Assembly (NCBI RefSeq): GCF_000517425.1
Contig: NZ_CP006569.1
Location: 3,400,760 to 3,464,759, forward strand
DNA from: Sodalis praecaptivus
GTDB lineage: Bacteria; Pseudomonadota; Gammaproteobacteria; Enterobacterales; Enterobacteriaceae
Length of the DNA stretch: 64,000 nucleotides
Direction: 5' to 3'
Positions within the stretch are counted from its first letter, which is position 1. Every line of letters begins with the position of its first letter. The translations under genes were made by a program, and so were the position numbers. Positions 50,226 to 63,061 of the stretch are shown here, one piece after another. Below the pieces are notes generated by a model. The model saw only the letters and a program-made list of their open reading frames with translations. It had not been told where the DNA came from and made no database searches.

Positions 50226-52088
50226 ATGAGCCTTGATACAAAGAAATACCCGACGCTGGTCCTGGCCGATAATCCTATGGAGCTGCGCCAGTTACCCAAA
50301 GAGAGTCTGGTGGCACTGTGCGATGAGCTGCGGCAATTTTTGCTCGACAGCGTCAGCCGCTCAAGCGGCCATTTCGCCTCGGGGCTGGGGACGGTTGAAC
50401 TGACGGTGGCGCTGCATTACGTCTACAATACGCCGTTCGATCGGCTGATTTGGGATGTCGGCCATCAGGCCTATCCGCACAAAATCCTAACCGGACGTCG
50501 GGATCGCATCGCCACCATCCGCCAGCGCAACGGCCTGCATCCCTTTCCTTGGCGTGGCGAAAGCGAATATGACCAGCTTTCGGTAGGCCACTCCTCCACC
50601 TCCATTAGCGCCGGGCTCGGCATGGCGGTGGCGGCGGAGCATGAGGGATTGGGCCGCCGCACGGTCTGCGTTATCGGCGATGGCGCCATCACCGCCGGTA
50701 TGGCGTTCGAGGCCATGAATCACGCCGGCGATATCAAATCCGATTTGCTGGTGGTGCTTAACGACAATGAGATGTCCATCTCGGAAAACGTTGGGGCGCT
50801 CAATAACCATCTGGCGCAGATCCTGTCCGGCAAGCTTTACTCTACCCTGCGCGAGGGCGGCAAAAAGGTGCTTTCCGGTATTCCGCCCATCAAGGAGCTG
50901 GTGAAACGCACCGAAGAGCATATTAAGGGCATGGTGGTGCCCGGCACGCTGTTCGAGGAGCTGGGATTTAACTATATCGGCCCGGTGGACGGCCATGATG
51001 TGCAGGGTCTGGTGCAGACGCTAAAAAATATGCGCGCCAAGAAAGGGCCACAGCTGCTGCATATCATGACTAAAAAAGGCCGCGGCTATGCGCCGGCGGA
51101 GAAAGACCCCATTAGCTGGCACGCGGTGCCGAAATTCGATCCTCAAATCGGCACCCTGCCGAAAAGCGGCGGCGGATGCCCCTCCTACTCGGCCATTTTC
51201 GGCGATTGGCTGTGCGCCACCGCCGCCGGCGACGATAAGTTAATGGCGATTACCCCCGCCATGCGCGAAGGCTCCGGCATGGTTGCCTTTTCACGCCAAT
51301 ATCCGCACCAGTATTTTGATGTCGCCATCGCCGAGCAGCATGCGGTCACCTTCGCCGCGGGTCTGGCGATCGGCGGTTATCACCCTGTGGTCGCTATCTA
51401 CTCCACCTTTTTGCAACGTGCCTACGATCAGGTGATCCACGATGTGGCGATTCAGAATCTGCCGGTGCTGTTCGCCATCGATCGCGGCGGTGTCGTGGGC
51501 GCCGACGGCCAAACCCACCAGGGCGCGTTCGATCTCTCTTATCTGCGCTGTATTCCCAACATGGTCATCATGACGCCCAGCGACGAAAACGAGTGCCGTT
51601 TGATGCTGCACACGGGATATCACTATCGGGCTGGGCCGAGCGCGGTGCGTTATCCGCGCGGTAACGGCACCGGCGCCCCGCTCAGCGATCTGTATGAATT
51701 GCCGCTGGGTAAAGGGGTTGTGCGCCACGATGGCGTCGGCGTGGCGATTCTCAACTTCGGTACCTTGTTGCCCGAGGCCGAGGAGGCGGCAAAGGCGCTG
51801 AACGCGACGCTTGTAGACATGCGCTTCGTCAAACCGCTCGACGGCGCGCTTATAAAAGAACTGGCCGCCAGTCATCAGGCGCTGGTGACGGTTGAGGAGA
51901 ACGCTATCATGGGCGGTGCCGGCAGCGGCGTGAACGAATTCGTCATGCACCAGCGGCTGCAGGTGCCGGTATTGAACATCGGCCTGCCGGACCATTTCAT
52001 TCCCCAGGGGGGCCAAGAGGAGATCCGCGCCGATCTGGGCCTCGACGGCGCTGGGATCCGCCGGCAAATCGAGAACTGGCTGGCCTAA
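50226..52088 (+). CDS. dxs: 1-deoxy-D-xylulose-5-phosphate synthase
   Basis: Dxs makes DXP from pyruvate and glyceraldehyde 3-phosphate, the entry step of the MEP isoprenoid pathway and a precursor for thiamine and pyridoxal. The product is 620 residues, as in E. coli. The thiamine diphosphate motif [18 protein letters not shown]...NDN lies near residues 152-181, and the transketolase-like segment [19 protein letters not shown] near 421. It is the third gene of xseB-ispA-dxs. Confidence 0.98.
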   Translation: MSLDTKKYPTLVLADNPMELRQLPKESLVALCDELRQFLLDSVSRSSGHFASGLGTVELTVALHYVYNTPFDRLIWDVGHQAYPHKILTGRRDRIATIRQRNGLHPFPWRGESEYDQLSVGHSSTSISAGLGMAVAAEHEGLGRRTVCVIGDGAITAGMAFEAMNHAGDIKSDLLVVLNDNEMSISENVGALNNHLAQILSGKLYSTLREGGKKVLSGIPPIKELVKRTEEHIKGMVVPGTLFEELGFNYIGPVDGHDVQGLVQTLKNMRAKKGPQLLHIMTKKGRGYAPAEKDPISWHAVPKFDPQIGTLPKSGGGCPSYSAIFGDWLCATAAGDDKLMAITPAMREGSGMVAFSRQYPHQYFDVAIAEQHAVTFAAGLAIGGYHPVVAIYSTFLQRAYDQVIHDVAIQNLPVLFAIDRGGVVGADGQTHQGAFDLSYLRCIPNMVIMTPSDENECRLMLHTGYHYRAGPSAVRYPRGNGTGAPLSDLYELPLGKGVVRHDGVGVAILNFGTLLPEAEEAAKALNATLVDMRFVKPLDGALIKELAASHQALVTVEENAIMGGAGSGVNEFVMHQRLQVPVLNIGLPDHFIPQGGQEEIRADLGLDGAGIRRQIENWLA

Positions 52089-52409
52089 GCCCGCGGCGCG
52101 GTGCGGGCTCCGTTACCAGAAGCCTTCCGCCCCGCGCCGGCGCCGGCGTCAGTTTTCCGGCGTAGACGCCTGAGCTGAGTCCCCCAGCGCTAAGCGCCCA
52201 GGACACCTCTACGCCCCCGCCGGCCGGCGCTGTCCCCTGCCCCGGTTTTATTTCGCACAGGCCGACGGTATCGCCCGCGCCGCGTTTTATCCGCTTTTGC
52301 GCCATTTGTGCCGTTAGTCACGTAAAGCCATTATCGGTTGCCCGCGTCGCCGGCGCCGGCGCCTATACTTATTATTTCCCTTTACGGCGCTTTTCATCTG
52401 GAGATGATT
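52089..52409. other. Gene-free interval between dxs and yajO
   Basis: An AGCCCGC/GCGGGCT hairpin (about 52087-52112) follows the dxs stop but lacks a T-run. The remainder is GC-rich with no open frame that I can support. A promoter for yajO is presumably near 52370. Confidence 0.45.
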
Positions 52410-53384
52410 ATGGAATATACCACCCTTGGCCAGACCGGCCTGCGCGTGTCCCGCCTGTGTCTTGGCTGTATGACGTTTGGCGAACCCGCGCGCGGACGCC
52501 ATGCCTGGACCTTGCCGGAAGAAAGCTCGCGGCCGCTCATCCAGCAGGCGCTGGAGGGCGGCATCAATTTTTTCGACACGGCCAATAGCTATTCCGACGG
52601 CAGCAGCGAAGAGATCGTCGGCCGGGCGCTGAAAACCTACGCCCGTCGCGAAGACGTGGTGGTGGCGACCAAGGTATTTTTTCCCACCGCCGGCCTCTCT
52701 GGCGGTTTGTCCCGCGCCAATATCCTGCAATCCATCGATGATAGCCTGACGCGCTTGGGCATGGACTATGTCGATTTACTGCAAATTCACCGCTGGGACT
52801 ATGACACCCCGCTGGAGGAGACGCTGGAGGCGTTGCATGATGTCGTGCAATCCGGTAAGGCGCGCTTTATCGGCGCCTCCTCAATGTACGCCTGGCAATT
52901 CGCCCGCGCGCTCTATACCGCCGATTTGCACGGTTGGACGCGGTTTGTCAGCATGCAGGATCAATACAATTTAATTCAACGGGAAGAAGAGCGGGAAATG
53001 CACCCGTTGTGCCTGGCGGAAAATATTGCCGTATTGCCGTGGAGCCCGCTGGCGCGTGGCAGGCTTACCCGGCCCTGGGGGGAAACCACCGCCCGGCTGG
53101 TGTCTGACGAATTTGGCAAAACGCTGTATGAACACAGCGAGGATAATGATGCCCGTATCGCCGAACGGGTCGGCGTGATTGCCAAGGTCCGCGGCGTCTC
53201 GCGCGCGCAGGTGGCGCTGGCGTGGATGCTGAGCAAGCCGGCGGTGACGGCACCCATCGTTGGCGCGTCGCGCCCGGCGCAGCTTGCCGAGCTGCTGCAG
53301 GCCACGGAGGTCAAGCTGGACGACGAAGAGATAGCCGAGCTGGAGACCGCATACTTACCGCACCCTGTGGTGGGCTTTCGCTAG
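52410..53384 (+). CDS. yajO: Aldo/keto reductase YajO
   Basis: YajO is a TIM-barrel NADPH-dependent oxidoreductase; E. coli YajO can also yield 1-deoxyxylulose 5-phosphate, which fits its place beside dxs and thiL. The start at 52410 (MEYTTLGQTGLRVSRLCLGC) follows TGGAGA and gives 324 residues (E. coli 324). The frame is open to 52338 but not conserved there. The catalytic tyrosine lies in FFDTANSYSDGSSE. The cofactor-binding end APIVGASRPAQLAELLQATE is typical. It is convergent with pgpA, with a strong stem between them. Confidence 0.95.
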   Translation: MEYTTLGQTGLRVSRLCLGCMTFGEPARGRHAWTLPEESSRPLIQQALEGGINFFDTANSYSDGSSEEIVGRALKTYARREDVVVATKVFFPTAGLSGGLSRANILQSIDDSLTRLGMDYVDLLQIHRWDYDTPLEETLEALHDVVQSGKARFIGASSMYAWQFARALYTADLHGWTRFVSMQDQYNLIQREEEREMHPLCLAENIAVLPWSPLARGRLTRPWGETTARLVSDEFGKTLYEHSEDNDARIAERVGVIAKVRGVSRAQVALAWMLSKPAVTAPIVGASRPAQLAELLQATEVKLDDEEIAELETAYLPHPVVGFR

Positions 53385-53391
53385 GGTAGCC

Positions 53392-53427
53392 GGCGTTTCC
53401 CCCCGCCGCCGGCACAGGGGAAACGCC
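53392..53427. terminator. Bidirectional stem between yajO and pgpA
   Basis: An 11-bp perfect stem GGCGTTTCCCC/GGGGAAACGCC (arms 53392-53402 and 53417-53427) touches the pgpA stop codon and follows the yajO stop by seven bases. There is no T-run on either strand, so termination is likely but not certain. Confidence 0.6.
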
Positions 53428-53928
53428 CTAAAACAGCGGCCAGTGATGCCCGACCCAGTAAAGGACGCCGGCGGCGATGATCCCGGCCACCACATCGTCG
53501 ATAATGATGCCCATGCCGCCGTGTACCTTGCGATCGAACCAGCGGATCGGCCAGGGTTTCCAGATATCCAGCAGTCGGAACAGTAAAAAGCCCGCCAGCA
53601 CCCACCGCCAATCGTTTACCGGCAAGGCCATCAGGGTAATCCACATGCCGACGAATTCATCCCAAACGATGCAGCCGTGGTCGTGGACCCCCATATCCCG
53701 CGCCGTCTGATGGCAAAAGTAGACGCCCAGGCAAAGGCTGAACATAACCGCCAGCGAATACAGCTGCCACGGCAGCAGCACCAGCAGGCACCAAAACGGT
53801 ATTGCCGCCAGCGAGCCCACGGTGCCGGGCATCCAGGGGAACATGCCGCTGCCGAAGCCCGTTGCCAGCAAATGCCAGGGGTTGGAAAGGTTAATCCGCC
53901 GCTTGGCGGCCAGCATATCCATCGTCAT
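53428..53928 (-). CDS. pgpA: Phosphatidylglycerophosphatase A
   Basis: PgpA dephosphorylates phosphatidylglycerophosphate to phosphatidylglycerol in the inner membrane. The product is 166 residues (E. coli 172). It has four hydrophobic helices and the acidic catalytic motif [18 protein letters not shown] (about residues 76-93), plus [16 protein letters not shown] (about 133-148). It overlaps the thiL stop by four bases (ATGA), so translation is coupled. Confidence 0.96.
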   Translation of the reverse strand: MTMDMLAAKRRINLSNPWHLLATGFGSGMFPWMPGTVGSLAAIPFWCLLVLLPWQLYSLAVMFSLCLGVYFCHQTARDMGVHDHGCIVWDEFVGMWITLMALPVNDWRWVLAGFLLFRLLDIWKPWPIRWFDRKVHGGMGIIIDDVVAGIIAAGVLYWVGHHWPLF

Positions 53929-54911
53929 TCACTATCGTCCGTTTTGAAATGGTCATACCCGTGCCAGTCATACTCTACCGGCTGGTGATGGCGCATAAAT
54001 TGTATCCCTTCGCTGCGCGGACCGATCTGGCCGATGCAGGTAAACGGCGCGCCGGTATGGCCCAGCGCGACATCCAGCGCGCCGCGATTGATTTCGGGCA
54101 CCGTAAAGCACAGTTCGTAATCTTCGCCGCCGCCGAGCGCCCAGCGCAGCGCCTGATCGGGCGTGGCGTGGCGCAGCAGCGCCGTAGAGGTGGGAATATC
54201 GTCGAGGTTAATGCGGGCGCCGCAGTCGCTACGGGCAAGAATGTGGCGCAAATCCGTGATAATACCGTCGGAGATATCAATGGCGGCGCTGGCGAGGTCG
54301 CGCAACGCCTGGCCCTGTAGAATCCGTGGCTGCGGGCGCAAATGGCGGGCCAGCAAATATTGCCTATCCTGCGCATCCTTCACCTGCAGGCGATTTTGCA
54401 GTATCGCCAGTCCGGCGGCGCTATCCCCCAGCGTGCCGGTGACATAGATCCAGTCGCCTATTCGGGCGCCGTCACGGGTCAGCGCGCGGCCGGCGGGGAC
54501 TAAACCCTGGATGGTCAACGTCAGGCTCAACGGACCGCGGGTGGTATCGCCGCCAATGAGCTGCATATCGTAGTAATCCAACTGCTGGAAGAGGCTATCG
54601 CTGAAGGCGGCCAGCCAACCCTCGTCTACCGAGGGCAAGGTCAGCGCCAGCGACAGCCAGGCCGGATCGGCGCCCATGGCGGCCAGGTCGCTGAGGTTGA
54701 CCGCCAGCGACTTATAGCCCAAATCAGAAGGGCTGATGTCCGGCAGAAAATGCGTGCCCGCCACCAGCGTATCCGTACTGACCGCAATCCATTTTTTTTC
54801 AGCTACCGACAGCAGCGCACAGTCATCGCCGATGCCCACCACCACATCCCGGCGCGTGCTGCGCATCCGGTTGAAATAGCGGTCAATGAGGTCAAACTCA
54901 CCACATGCCAT
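53925..54911 (-). CDS. thiL: Thiamine-monophosphate kinase
   Basis: ThiL phosphorylates thiamine monophosphate to the active diphosphate with ATP. The product is 328 residues (E. coli 325). PurM-like fold features include GIGDDCALL near residues 22-30, [23 protein letters not shown] near 70-92, and [14 protein letters not shown] near 119-132. It lies between nusB and pgpA with the four-base overlap, as in E. coli. It completes the pathway served by thiI and dxs in this window. Confidence 0.97.
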   Translation of the reverse strand: MACGEFDLIDRYFNRMRSTRRDVVVGIGDDCALLSVAEKKWIAVSTDTLVAGTHFLPDISPSDLGYKSLAVNLSDLAAMGADPAWLSLALTLPSVDEGWLAAFSDSLFQQLDYYDMQLIGGDTTRGPLSLTLTIQGLVPAGRALTRDGARIGDWIYVTGTLGDSAAGLAILQNRLQVKDAQDRQYLLARHLRPQPRILQGQALRDLASAAIDISDGIITDLRHILARSDCGARINLDDIPTSTALLRHATPDQALRWALGGGEDYELCFTVPEINRGALDVALGHTGAPFTCIGQIGPRSEGIQFMRHHQPVEYDWHGYDHFKTDDSE

Positions 54912-54980
54912 ACTCTGTCCAAATTTGTGTTGGTGCTGGCGCGGCGTAACGGTGGGACCAGCGACGCCGGCCCCGCCCCG

Positions 54981-55400
54981 CTATTTTCTGTTGGGACGAA
55001 TTTCTGGGGCCACCTTGTCCAGCACACCATTAATAAACTTATGACTCTCTTCTGCGCCAAAGGTTTTGGCCAGCTCGATAGCTTCGTTGATGGCGACCTT
55101 GTAAGGCACATCCTGGCGCTTGCTCAGTTCAAACAGCGCAATGCGCAATACGGCGCGCTCCACGTGGCCGAGCTCCTCCAGCTGACGTGAAAGATAGGGC
55201 GCCATCAGCTTATCCAGCTCCTGGGCATTCGTCGCCGCGCCGGCATACAGCTCGCGGAAATAAGCGACATCCACATCCGACGTGTCCTGCTCCGCCAGAA
55301 ACTGGACTTCGATATCGGCGATGTCGTTATGTGATAATTGCCATGAGTAAAGCGCCTGGACGGCACATTCACGAGCACGGCGACGAGCGGCTGGTTTCAC
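54981..55400 (-). CDS. nusB: Transcription antitermination factor NusB
   Basis: NusB binds boxA RNA with S10 (NusE) to protect rRNA transcription from termination. The 139-residue product is the E. coli length. It starts [23 protein letters not shown], with the arginine-rich RNA-binding N-terminus, and has the helical core [35 protein letters not shown]. It lies 20 bases after ribE and before thiL in the conserved nrdR-ribD-ribE-nusB-thiL-pgpA cluster. Confidence 0.97.
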   Translation of the reverse strand: MKPAARRRARECAVQALYSWQLSHNDIADIEVQFLAEQDTSDVDVAYFRELYAGAATNAQELDKLMAPYLSRQLEELGHVERAVLRIALFELSKRQDVPYKVAINEAIELAKTFGAEESHKFINGVLDKVAPEIRPNRK

Positions 55401-55420
55401 AAAATTCCCCTTTCCTTTAC

Positions 55421-55891
55421 TTACGCTTTGATGGCTTGCAATACGTTGATCATTTCCAGCGCGGTCAGTGCGGCTTCCGCGCCCTTATTGCCGGCCTTGG
55501 TGCCGGCGCGTTCGATGGCCTGTTCGATACTTTCGGTGGTCAGCACTCCGAACGCCACCGGCAGCGCGGTGCGCGCGGCGACCGCGGACAGCCCGGCGCT
55601 GCATTCGCCGGCGACGTATTCAAAATGCGCGGTGCCGCCACGGATAACCGTGCCCAGCGCCACGACGGCGTCATAGTTTTTACTATCGGCCAGCGCGCTG
55701 ACCGCTAGCGGTAATTCGTAAGCGCCCGGCACCCAGACCACGGTGATATTTTCGTCTTTGACCTGGCCGATGCGTTTCAGGGCGTCGACGGCGCCATCAA
55801 GCAGGCTGTCATTGATGAAGTGGTTAAAGCGCGCAATAGCGATAGCGACGCGCGCATTGGGAGCTGCAACAACACCTTCAATAACGTTCAT
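55421..55891 (-). CDS. ribE: 6,7-dimethyl-8-ribityllumazine synthase
   Basis: This enzyme (RibE/RibH) makes lumazine, the riboflavin precursor, as an icosahedral or decameric assembly. The start at 55891 ([20 protein letters not shown]) gives 156 residues, as in E. coli; the open frame above it is not conserved. The substrate motif [10 protein letters not shown] and the catalytic histidine segment [14 protein letters not shown] are present. It follows ribD after 86 bases and precedes nusB by 20. Confidence 0.97.
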   Translation of the reverse strand: MNVIEGVVAAPNARVAIAIARFNHFINDSLLDGAVDALKRIGQVKDENITVVWVPGAYELPLAVSALADSKNYDAVVALGTVIRGGTAHFEYVAGECSAGLSAVAARTALPVAFGVLTTESIEQAIERAGTKAGNKGAEAALTALEMINVLQAIKA

Positions 55892-55977
55892 GATTATCCT
55901 TACAAAATGGCAAATAGCTGAATCGTCTCGCGAGGGAGCGGATTCTAACATAATACTTTGTCCGCTGCGCGGGCCAA

Positions 55978-57105
55978 TTAAATGCCCTCGCCGGGTTTCA
56001 GACGCAGGCGGATATCCGGCCCCACCTGCCGGACGTCAAGCAGCGTAAACCCCGGCGCCGCGTTAAGTTGTTGCAGCCCCGGCAGCAGACACAGCGGGCG
56101 GGCGTCGGCGCCGAGCAGTTTCGGCGCCTGGTACAATATCAATTCATCCACCAATCCGGCGCTCAGCAGCGCGCCGGACAGACCGGCGCCCGCCTCAACC
56201 CACAGGCTGTTGATCTGACGGCGGCCCAGCTGCATCATCAACACCACCAAATCAAGCTGCGCGCCATCCGGCCCTTCGCGCGCCGGCAGTTGAAGCTGCT
56301 CGACGGACGCCGGCCACGATAGACCGTCCGGCGCAAGGCGCGCCAGCCAGGTTCGCCCTTCCTCCTGTGCGACCCGATGAGCGGGCGTCACGCGGTTGGC
56401 GCTGTCAATGATCACTCGCACCGGCTGACGCACCCGATCTTGGGGATAGTGAGCCTGAACATCCTCCGGCAGCGACGGCCAGCGCACCGTCAGGGCGGGA
56501 TCGTCCGCCAGCACCGTGGCGGCGGTGGAAAGAATAGCGTCGCTTTCGGCACGCCAGCGCTGAACATCCCGCCGCGCCTCGGGGGAGGTAATCCACTGGC
56601 TCTCCCCGGAAGCCATGGCGGTGCGGCCATCGAGCGATGCCGCAAGCTTGAGCCTGACCCAGGGAAAACCGGTGCGCATGCGTTTGAGAAAGCCCGGGTT
56701 TACCGCTTCCGCCTCGGGCAACATCAAGCCATGGCGGACATTGATGCCCGCCTGCTGGAGCCGGTAGAAGCCGCGGCCCGCGACCTGCGGGTTGGGATCG
56801 GGCATCGCGGCCACCACCCGCGCCACGCCGGCGGCTATCAGCGCGTCGGCGCAGGGGGGGGTGCGGCCGTGGTGGCTGCAGGGTTCAAGGGTAACATAGG
56901 CGGTGGCGCCGCGCGCCGCCTCTCCCGCCGTGCGCAGCGCATACACTTCGGCATGCGGCTCGCCGGCGCGCTGGTGATAACCTTCACCCACAATGCGTCC
57001 ATCGCGGACGATAACGCAGCCCACGTTAGGATTGGGCGCGGTAGTAAAGCGTCCACGGCGCGCCAGTTCAAATGCGCGCGCGAGAAAAACCTCATCATGC
57101 TCCAT
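55978..57105 (-). CDS. ribD: Bifunctional riboflavin deaminase/reductase RibD
   Basis: RibD carries out the second and third steps of riboflavin synthesis. The product is 375 residues (E. coli 367). The N-terminal cytidine-deaminase-like domain has zinc ligands H51, C76 and C85 with the catalytic E53 ([18 protein letters not shown]). The C-terminal reductase domain begins near residue 147 ([26 protein letters not shown]). It lies 21 bases after nrdR and before ribE. Confidence 0.97.
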   Translation of the reverse strand: MEHDEVFLARAFELARRGRFTTAPNPNVGCVIVRDGRIVGEGYHQRAGEPHAEVYALRTAGEAARGATAYVTLEPCSHHGRTPPCADALIAAGVARVVAAMPDPNPQVAGRGFYRLQQAGINVRHGLMLPEAEAVNPGFLKRMRTGFPWVRLKLAASLDGRTAMASGESQWITSPEARRDVQRWRAESDAILSTAATVLADDPALTVRWPSLPEDVQAHYPQDRVRQPVRVIIDSANRVTPAHRVAQEEGRTWLARLAPDGLSWPASVEQLQLPAREGPDGAQLDLVVLMMQLGRRQINSLWVEAGAGLSGALLSAGLVDELILYQAPKLLGADARPLCLLPGLQQLNAAPGFTLLDVRQVGPDIRLRLKPGEGI

Positions 57106-57126
57106 AGGAGGGTCCTTAGGGTGACG

Positions 57127-57612
<486 letters not shown>

Positions 57613-57769
57613 TTAGCGCGAACTCCGCCGAGGACAAAGCAACACTACTTAAAGCGGAACCGGCGCCGCAGAGTTATCGCTATTGACGCGAGAACGCGGC
57701 GCACCTCATGACTTTCCGCCGCTTAACGGCTAAACTGAACGCAACCGTTGAAAAAAGGAAATTGCCGCT

Positions 57770-58363
57770 ATGACAATCAGTTATCGCGCTAGTTATGCCG
57801 TTGCCGCCCTGCTGGTGCTTACCGGCTGCGCCAGCCGGGAGGAGGCCCAACAGGTGCCCAAACTGCGCAGCGAAGTGGGGCATTTGAACCAGCGTTTGCA
57901 AACGCTTACCAATCAGGCCGCCGCGCTGGTGGCGCAAAACGAGCAAAATCAGCAGTCGACCCGCGGTATCTACCTGTATCCTGCGGCGAAAACCGCGGCG
58001 GACGTGCAAAGCGAGGCGGGCAAATTGCGGGTCTCCATCAGTCAGGTAGAGGCGGAAGCCAGCGGCTCGCGCGCGCAGCTGCATATCCGCAGCGCCGACA
58101 GCGCGGCGCTGATGCCGCTGCACGGGATTGTGGATTGGGGACAGGTGGATGCGGCCACGGGTAAGCCATTGACCGCCGATGCGCTTAGCCAGCCGATTTC
58201 CGTGCCGGCCTCGCTGTTGCCGAGGACCGAGGCCACTATCGAATTACGAATGTCCGGCCTGACGCCGGAGCAGGTAGGCTTTATCCGGCTGCATGATATT
58301 CAGCCGGACACGCCGCAAAATCCGCCGGCGGCGGACGCCACCAAACCTGTCGGCAGCCAATAA
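57770..58363 (+). CDS. yajI: DUF3251 lipoprotein YajI
   Basis: This is a lipoprotein of unknown function, at the position of E. coli yajI. The product is 197 residues (E. coli about 180). The signal peptide MTISYRASYAVAALLVLTGC ends at a lipobox LTGC (C20). A short coiled-coil follows (VPKLRSEVGHLNQRLQTLTNQAAALVAQN), then the DUF3251 domain. The C-terminus is Pro/Ala rich. It is divergent from nrdR and convergent with secF. E. coli tsx and yajD, which lie between yajI and secF, are absent. Confidence 0.87.
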   Translation: MTISYRASYAVAALLVLTGCASREEAQQVPKLRSEVGHLNQRLQTLTNQAAALVAQNEQNQQSTRGIYLYPAAKTAADVQSEAGKLRVSISQVEAEASGSRAQLHIRSADSAALMPLHGIVDWGQVDAATGKPLTADALSQPISVPASLLPRTEATIELRMSGLTPEQVGFIRLHDIQPDTPQNPPAADATKPVGSQ

Positions 58364-58373
58364 ACAGCCCTCT

Positions 58374-58396
58374 GCCTGGGCGGTAACCGCCTAGGC
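58374..58396 (+). terminator. Hairpin after yajI
   Basis: GCCTGGGCGG pairs with CCGCCTAGGC (one G-T wobble) around TAA, ten bases after the yajI stop. It lacks a T-run, so it is only a possible terminator. Confidence 0.45.
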
Positions 58397-58527
58397 GGCG
58401 CTGACTGTATCGCGCGGCGGCATTTGCGCACGCGTCACCGCCCGTGCCCGCAACGCGAACATCACGCCGCGGGAGGCCGCCTCCGCTCGCGCGGCGGCGG
58501 CACTCCTCATAGCGCGGTGGGCGTCTC

Positions 58528-59499
58528 TTAGGGCAGCAGCGAAGGCTGATCGGCCCCCTCTTTTTCCACCTTCTGCTGCAACAGATGTTCGCGTTTCATC
58601 CCGAGCTTAAGCGCCAACGCCGACGCCACATAGATGGAGCTGACGGTGCCGATAAAGACGCCGATAAACAGCGTGGTGGAGAAGCCGCGCAGCATCGCGC
58701 CGCCGAAAATCAGCAGCATCAACACCACCATCAATGTGGTGGCCGAGGTCATGATGGTCCGGCTCAAGGTCTGCGTCAGCGAGACGTTAAAAATATCGTA
58801 GGCGCTGCCGCGGCGAATTTTGCGGAAGTTCTCACGAATACGGTCCGACACCACGATACTGTCGTTCAGCGAGTAGCCAATCACCGACATCAGGGAGGCA
58901 ATAATCGTCAGATCGATCTCGATATGAAACAGCGACAGAACCCCAAGCGTAATCACCACGTCATGGGCCAGCGCCAACACCGCCCCGGTCGCCAGCCGCC
59001 ATTCAAACCGGAAGCCGACATAAATCAGGATACAGATCAACGCCACCAGCAGCGCCATGCCGCCGTCCTGAGCCAGATCGCTGCCGACGCTCGGTCCGAC
59101 AAACTCGACCCGCTTCACGGCGGCATTCTGCCCGGTTGCCTGATTAATCACCCCGAGCACTTTGTTGCCCAGCTCCTGCCCAAGGCCGTCTTGCACCGGG
59201 GGCATACGCACCATCACATCGCGACTGCTGCCGAAATTCTGCACCAGTGGATCCGTGAAGCCCGCATGTTCAAGCGCGTCACGCATCTGGTCAAGATCGG
59301 CGGCCTTTTCCAGGTTAAGTTCAATTACCGTACCGCCCGTGAAATCCAGCCCCCAGTTAAAGCCCCGCACCGCCATGATGGCGATGGAGGCGATAAGCAG
59401 GATGGCCGACAGGGTGAACGCCACATAATCCCAGCGCATAAAGTCGTAGACTTTACGGCCGTAGTTCAATTCTTCGACATTTCTTTGTTGCTGAGCCAC
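58528..59499 (-). CDS. secF: Protein translocase subunit SecF
   Basis: SecF pairs with SecD to use the proton gradient to pull proteins through SecYEG. The product is 323 residues (E. coli 323). It has six transmembrane helices, a periplasmic P1-like domain after [13 protein letters not shown] (about residues 54-66), and the conserved [19 protein letters not shown] segment in the fourth to fifth helix region. It lies nine bases after secD at the end of tgt-yajC-secD-secF. Confidence 0.97.
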   Translation of the reverse strand: MAQQQRNVEELNYGRKVYDFMRWDYVAFTLSAILLIASIAIMAVRGFNWGLDFTGGTVIELNLEKAADLDQMRDALEHAGFTDPLVQNFGSSRDVMVRMPPVQDGLGQELGNKVLGVINQATGQNAAVKRVEFVGPSVGSDLAQDGGMALLVALICILIYVGFRFEWRLATGAVLALAHDVVITLGVLSLFHIEIDLTIIASLMSVIGYSLNDSIVVSDRIRENFRKIRRGSAYDIFNVSLTQTLSRTIMTSATTLMVVLMLLIFGGAMLRGFSTTLFIGVFIGTVSSIYVASALALKLGMKREHLLQQKVEKEGADQPSLLP

Positions 59500-59508
59500 A
59501 AGCCACTC

Positions 59509-61362
59509 CTAGATAGACAGCTTATCGATGCGTTTACCGCCGTAAAGCAGGTTAACGATGGCACGGGTGCCGATGATCGCCGTAAACATTGAGGTAGCAA
59601 TCCCGATGGCGGTAGTAATGGCGAAGCCCTTGATCGACCCCGTGCCCACCGCGTACAGGATGACGGCGGTAATCAGCGTCGTGACGTTGGCGTCAACGAT
59701 ACTGGAGAACGCGCCCCGATAGCCCTCATGAATGGCTTGCTGCACCGTGCGACCGTTGCGCAGCTCTTCTTTAATACGTTCATTAATAAGCACATTGGCG
59801 TCCACCGCCACCGCCAGCGTCAATACAATACCGGCGATACCCGGCATGGTCAGCGTCGCGCCGGGCAGCAGAGACATGATGCCGATAATAAGCACCAGGT
59901 TGGCGATGAGCGCCGTGGTGGCGATAAGACCAAATTTGCGATACCACACCACCATAAACAGAATCGACGCCACCAGCCCCCACAAACAGGCTTCCAGTCC
60001 CTGAGTAATATTCTGCAGCCCCAGGGTCGGACCGATGGTGCGCTCTTCCACTATCTGGATCGGCGCAATCAACGCGCCCGCACGCAGCAGCAGCGACAGC
60101 TGACGCGCCTCGTTGGGATTGTTGATGCCGGTAATGCGGAAGCTGTTACCCAGCCGCGACTGGATGGTGGCGACATTGATGACTTCTTCCTGCTTCTCCA
60201 GAATGGCGCGACCGTTGGCGTCTTTCTTGCCGCTATCCTTATACTCCACAAACAAGGTGGCCATCAGCTTGCCGATATTGTCCTTGGTGAAGTTGGACAT
60301 GGTCGTGCCGCCGCTGCCGTCCAGGGAAATATTGACCTGCGGACGGTTATATTCATCGGCGCTGGAGGTGGAGTCGGTGATGTGATCGCCGGTCAGGATA
60401 ACCCGTTTGTATAACACAACCGGCTGGCCGTCGCGGGTGGCTTTCACCTCCGAATCCCCCGGCACGCGGCCGTTGGCGGCGGCGGTTTGATCCACCGAGC
60501 TATTGACCAGACGGAATTCGAGCGTGGCGGTCGCCCCCAAAATTTCTTTGGCGCGCGCCGTATCCTGGATACCCGGCAGCTCGACGACAATTCGGTCGGC
60601 GCCCTGACGTTGCACCAAAGGCTCGGCAACGCCCAGCTGATTAACGCGGTTGCGCAGGATGGTGATGTTCTGTTGCACCGCGTACTCGCGGGCTTGGCGC
60701 AGGCGATCGTCCGCCAGCGTGGCGCGCAGCGCGTTGTCTCCGACGCTGTTGATAACCAGATCGCGGTGGCGCGGCGTCAACCAGGATATCGCCTGATCGC
60801 GGGTATCGGCATCGCGGAAGCGGATTTCGCTACCGTAATTCTCGATTTTACGCACCGTCGCATACGGAATGCCCTTTTCGCGCAAATCGCCGCGCAGGGT
60901 ATCCATCGTCTGCTCCTGCAACTTATTGAGCGCGGTGTCCATATCCACTTCCATCAGGAAGTGAACGCCGCCGCGCAAATCCAGGCCGAGCTTCATCGGC
61001 GCCGCCCCTACCATGGCTAACCAGGGGGGAGTGGCCGGGGCCAGATTAAGCGCCACGACATAATTCTCGCCGAGGGCGTTCATCAACGCTTCGCGGGCGC
61101 GCAACTGTACGTCCGAGTTGGAAAAACGGGCCAGAATGGCGCCATTTTCCAGCGCAATGGATTTACTGGCGATATGTTGCTGTTCTAATACAGTCCGGAT
61201 CTGGACCAGCGTCGATTCACTGGCGGCGCCACCCCGCGCGCCAGTGATCTGTACGGCCGGATCCTCACCATACAGGTTGGGAAGCGCATACAGCAGCCCG
61301 ACGACCAGCGCCAGCACCAGCACCAGCATGATATACTTCCATAAAGGATAACGGTTTAACAC
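59509..61362 (-). CDS. secD: Protein translocase subunit SecD
   Basis: SecD is the larger partner of SecF, with a big periplasmic domain that moves during late translocation. The product is 617 residues (E. coli 615). It begins [32 protein letters not shown]. The P1 domain occupies about residues 35-440, and six helices follow. The signature [17 protein letters not shown] (about 126-142) and the [14 protein letters not shown] segment are intact. It is flanked by yajC upstream and secF downstream. Confidence 0.98.
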   Translation of the reverse strand: MLNRYPLWKYIMLVLVLALVVGLLYALPNLYGEDPAVQITGARGGAASESTLVQIRTVLEQQHIASKSIALENGAILARFSNSDVQLRAREALMNALGENYVVALNLAPATPPWLAMVGAAPMKLGLDLRGGVHFLMEVDMDTALNKLQEQTMDTLRGDLREKGIPYATVRKIENYGSEIRFRDADTRDQAISWLTPRHRDLVINSVGDNALRATLADDRLRQAREYAVQQNITILRNRVNQLGVAEPLVQRQGADRIVVELPGIQDTARAKEILGATATLEFRLVNSSVDQTAAANGRVPGDSEVKATRDGQPVVLYKRVILTGDHITDSTSSADEYNRPQVNISLDGSGGTTMSNFTKDNIGKLMATLFVEYKDSGKKDANGRAILEKQEEVINVATIQSRLGNSFRITGINNPNEARQLSLLLRAGALIAPIQIVEERTIGPTLGLQNITQGLEACLWGLVASILFMVVWYRKFGLIATTALIANLVLIIGIMSLLPGATLTMPGIAGIVLTLAVAVDANVLINERIKEELRNGRTVQQAIHEGYRGAFSSIVDANVTTLITAVILYAVGTGSIKGFAITTAIGIATSMFTAIIGTRAIVNLLYGGKRIDKLSI

Positions 61363-61389
61363 GGCAGTTCCCTTCGGGAAAATCGTTTA

Positions 61390-61722
61390 TTACAGCGCTT
61401 TCATCGTACCTTTCGGCAAAACGGCGGCCACAAAATCACGCTTGATGACCACTTCATTGGTATCGTTGAGCGCGATGGAAATATAGCCGGTGTCCGCGAC
61501 TTTCACCACGCGACCCACCAGACCGCCGGTCGTCAGAACTTCATCTCCTTTGGAAATGGAATTCATCAACTCTTTATGCGTCTTGGCGCGCTTTTGCTGT
61601 GGGCGCAGGATCATGAAATAAAAGATCAGACCGAAAACAACCAGCATCACCACCAGAGAGTAAGGACTTGACTGGGACGGAGCACCGGTGGCGGCAACGG
61701 CGTCAGAAACGAAAAAGCTCAT
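61390..61722 (-). CDS. yajC: Sec translocase accessory protein YajC
   Basis: YajC is a small single-helix inner-membrane protein in the SecDF-YajC complex. The product is 110 residues, as in E. coli. Its membrane helix runs from about residue 20 to 39 (YSLVVMLVVFGLIFYFMILR), and the cytosolic domain has KTHKELMNSISKGDEVLTTGGLVGRV. The start codon immediately follows the tgt stop (TAAATG) with GAGGG upstream, so translation is coupled to tgt. Confidence 0.97.
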   Translation of the reverse strand: MSFFVSDAVAATGAPSQSSPYSLVVMLVVFGLIFYFMILRPQQKRAKTHKELMNSISKGDEVLTTGGLVGRVVKVADTGYISIALNDTNEVVIKRDFVAAVLPKGTMKAL

Positions 61723-63048
<1,326 letters not shown>

Positions 63049-63061
63049 TCAGCCCGCCCGC

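Noticed and set aside
58585..59592. 335-codon plus-strand frame
   Set aside because: It is antisense to secF; same reverse-reading artefact.
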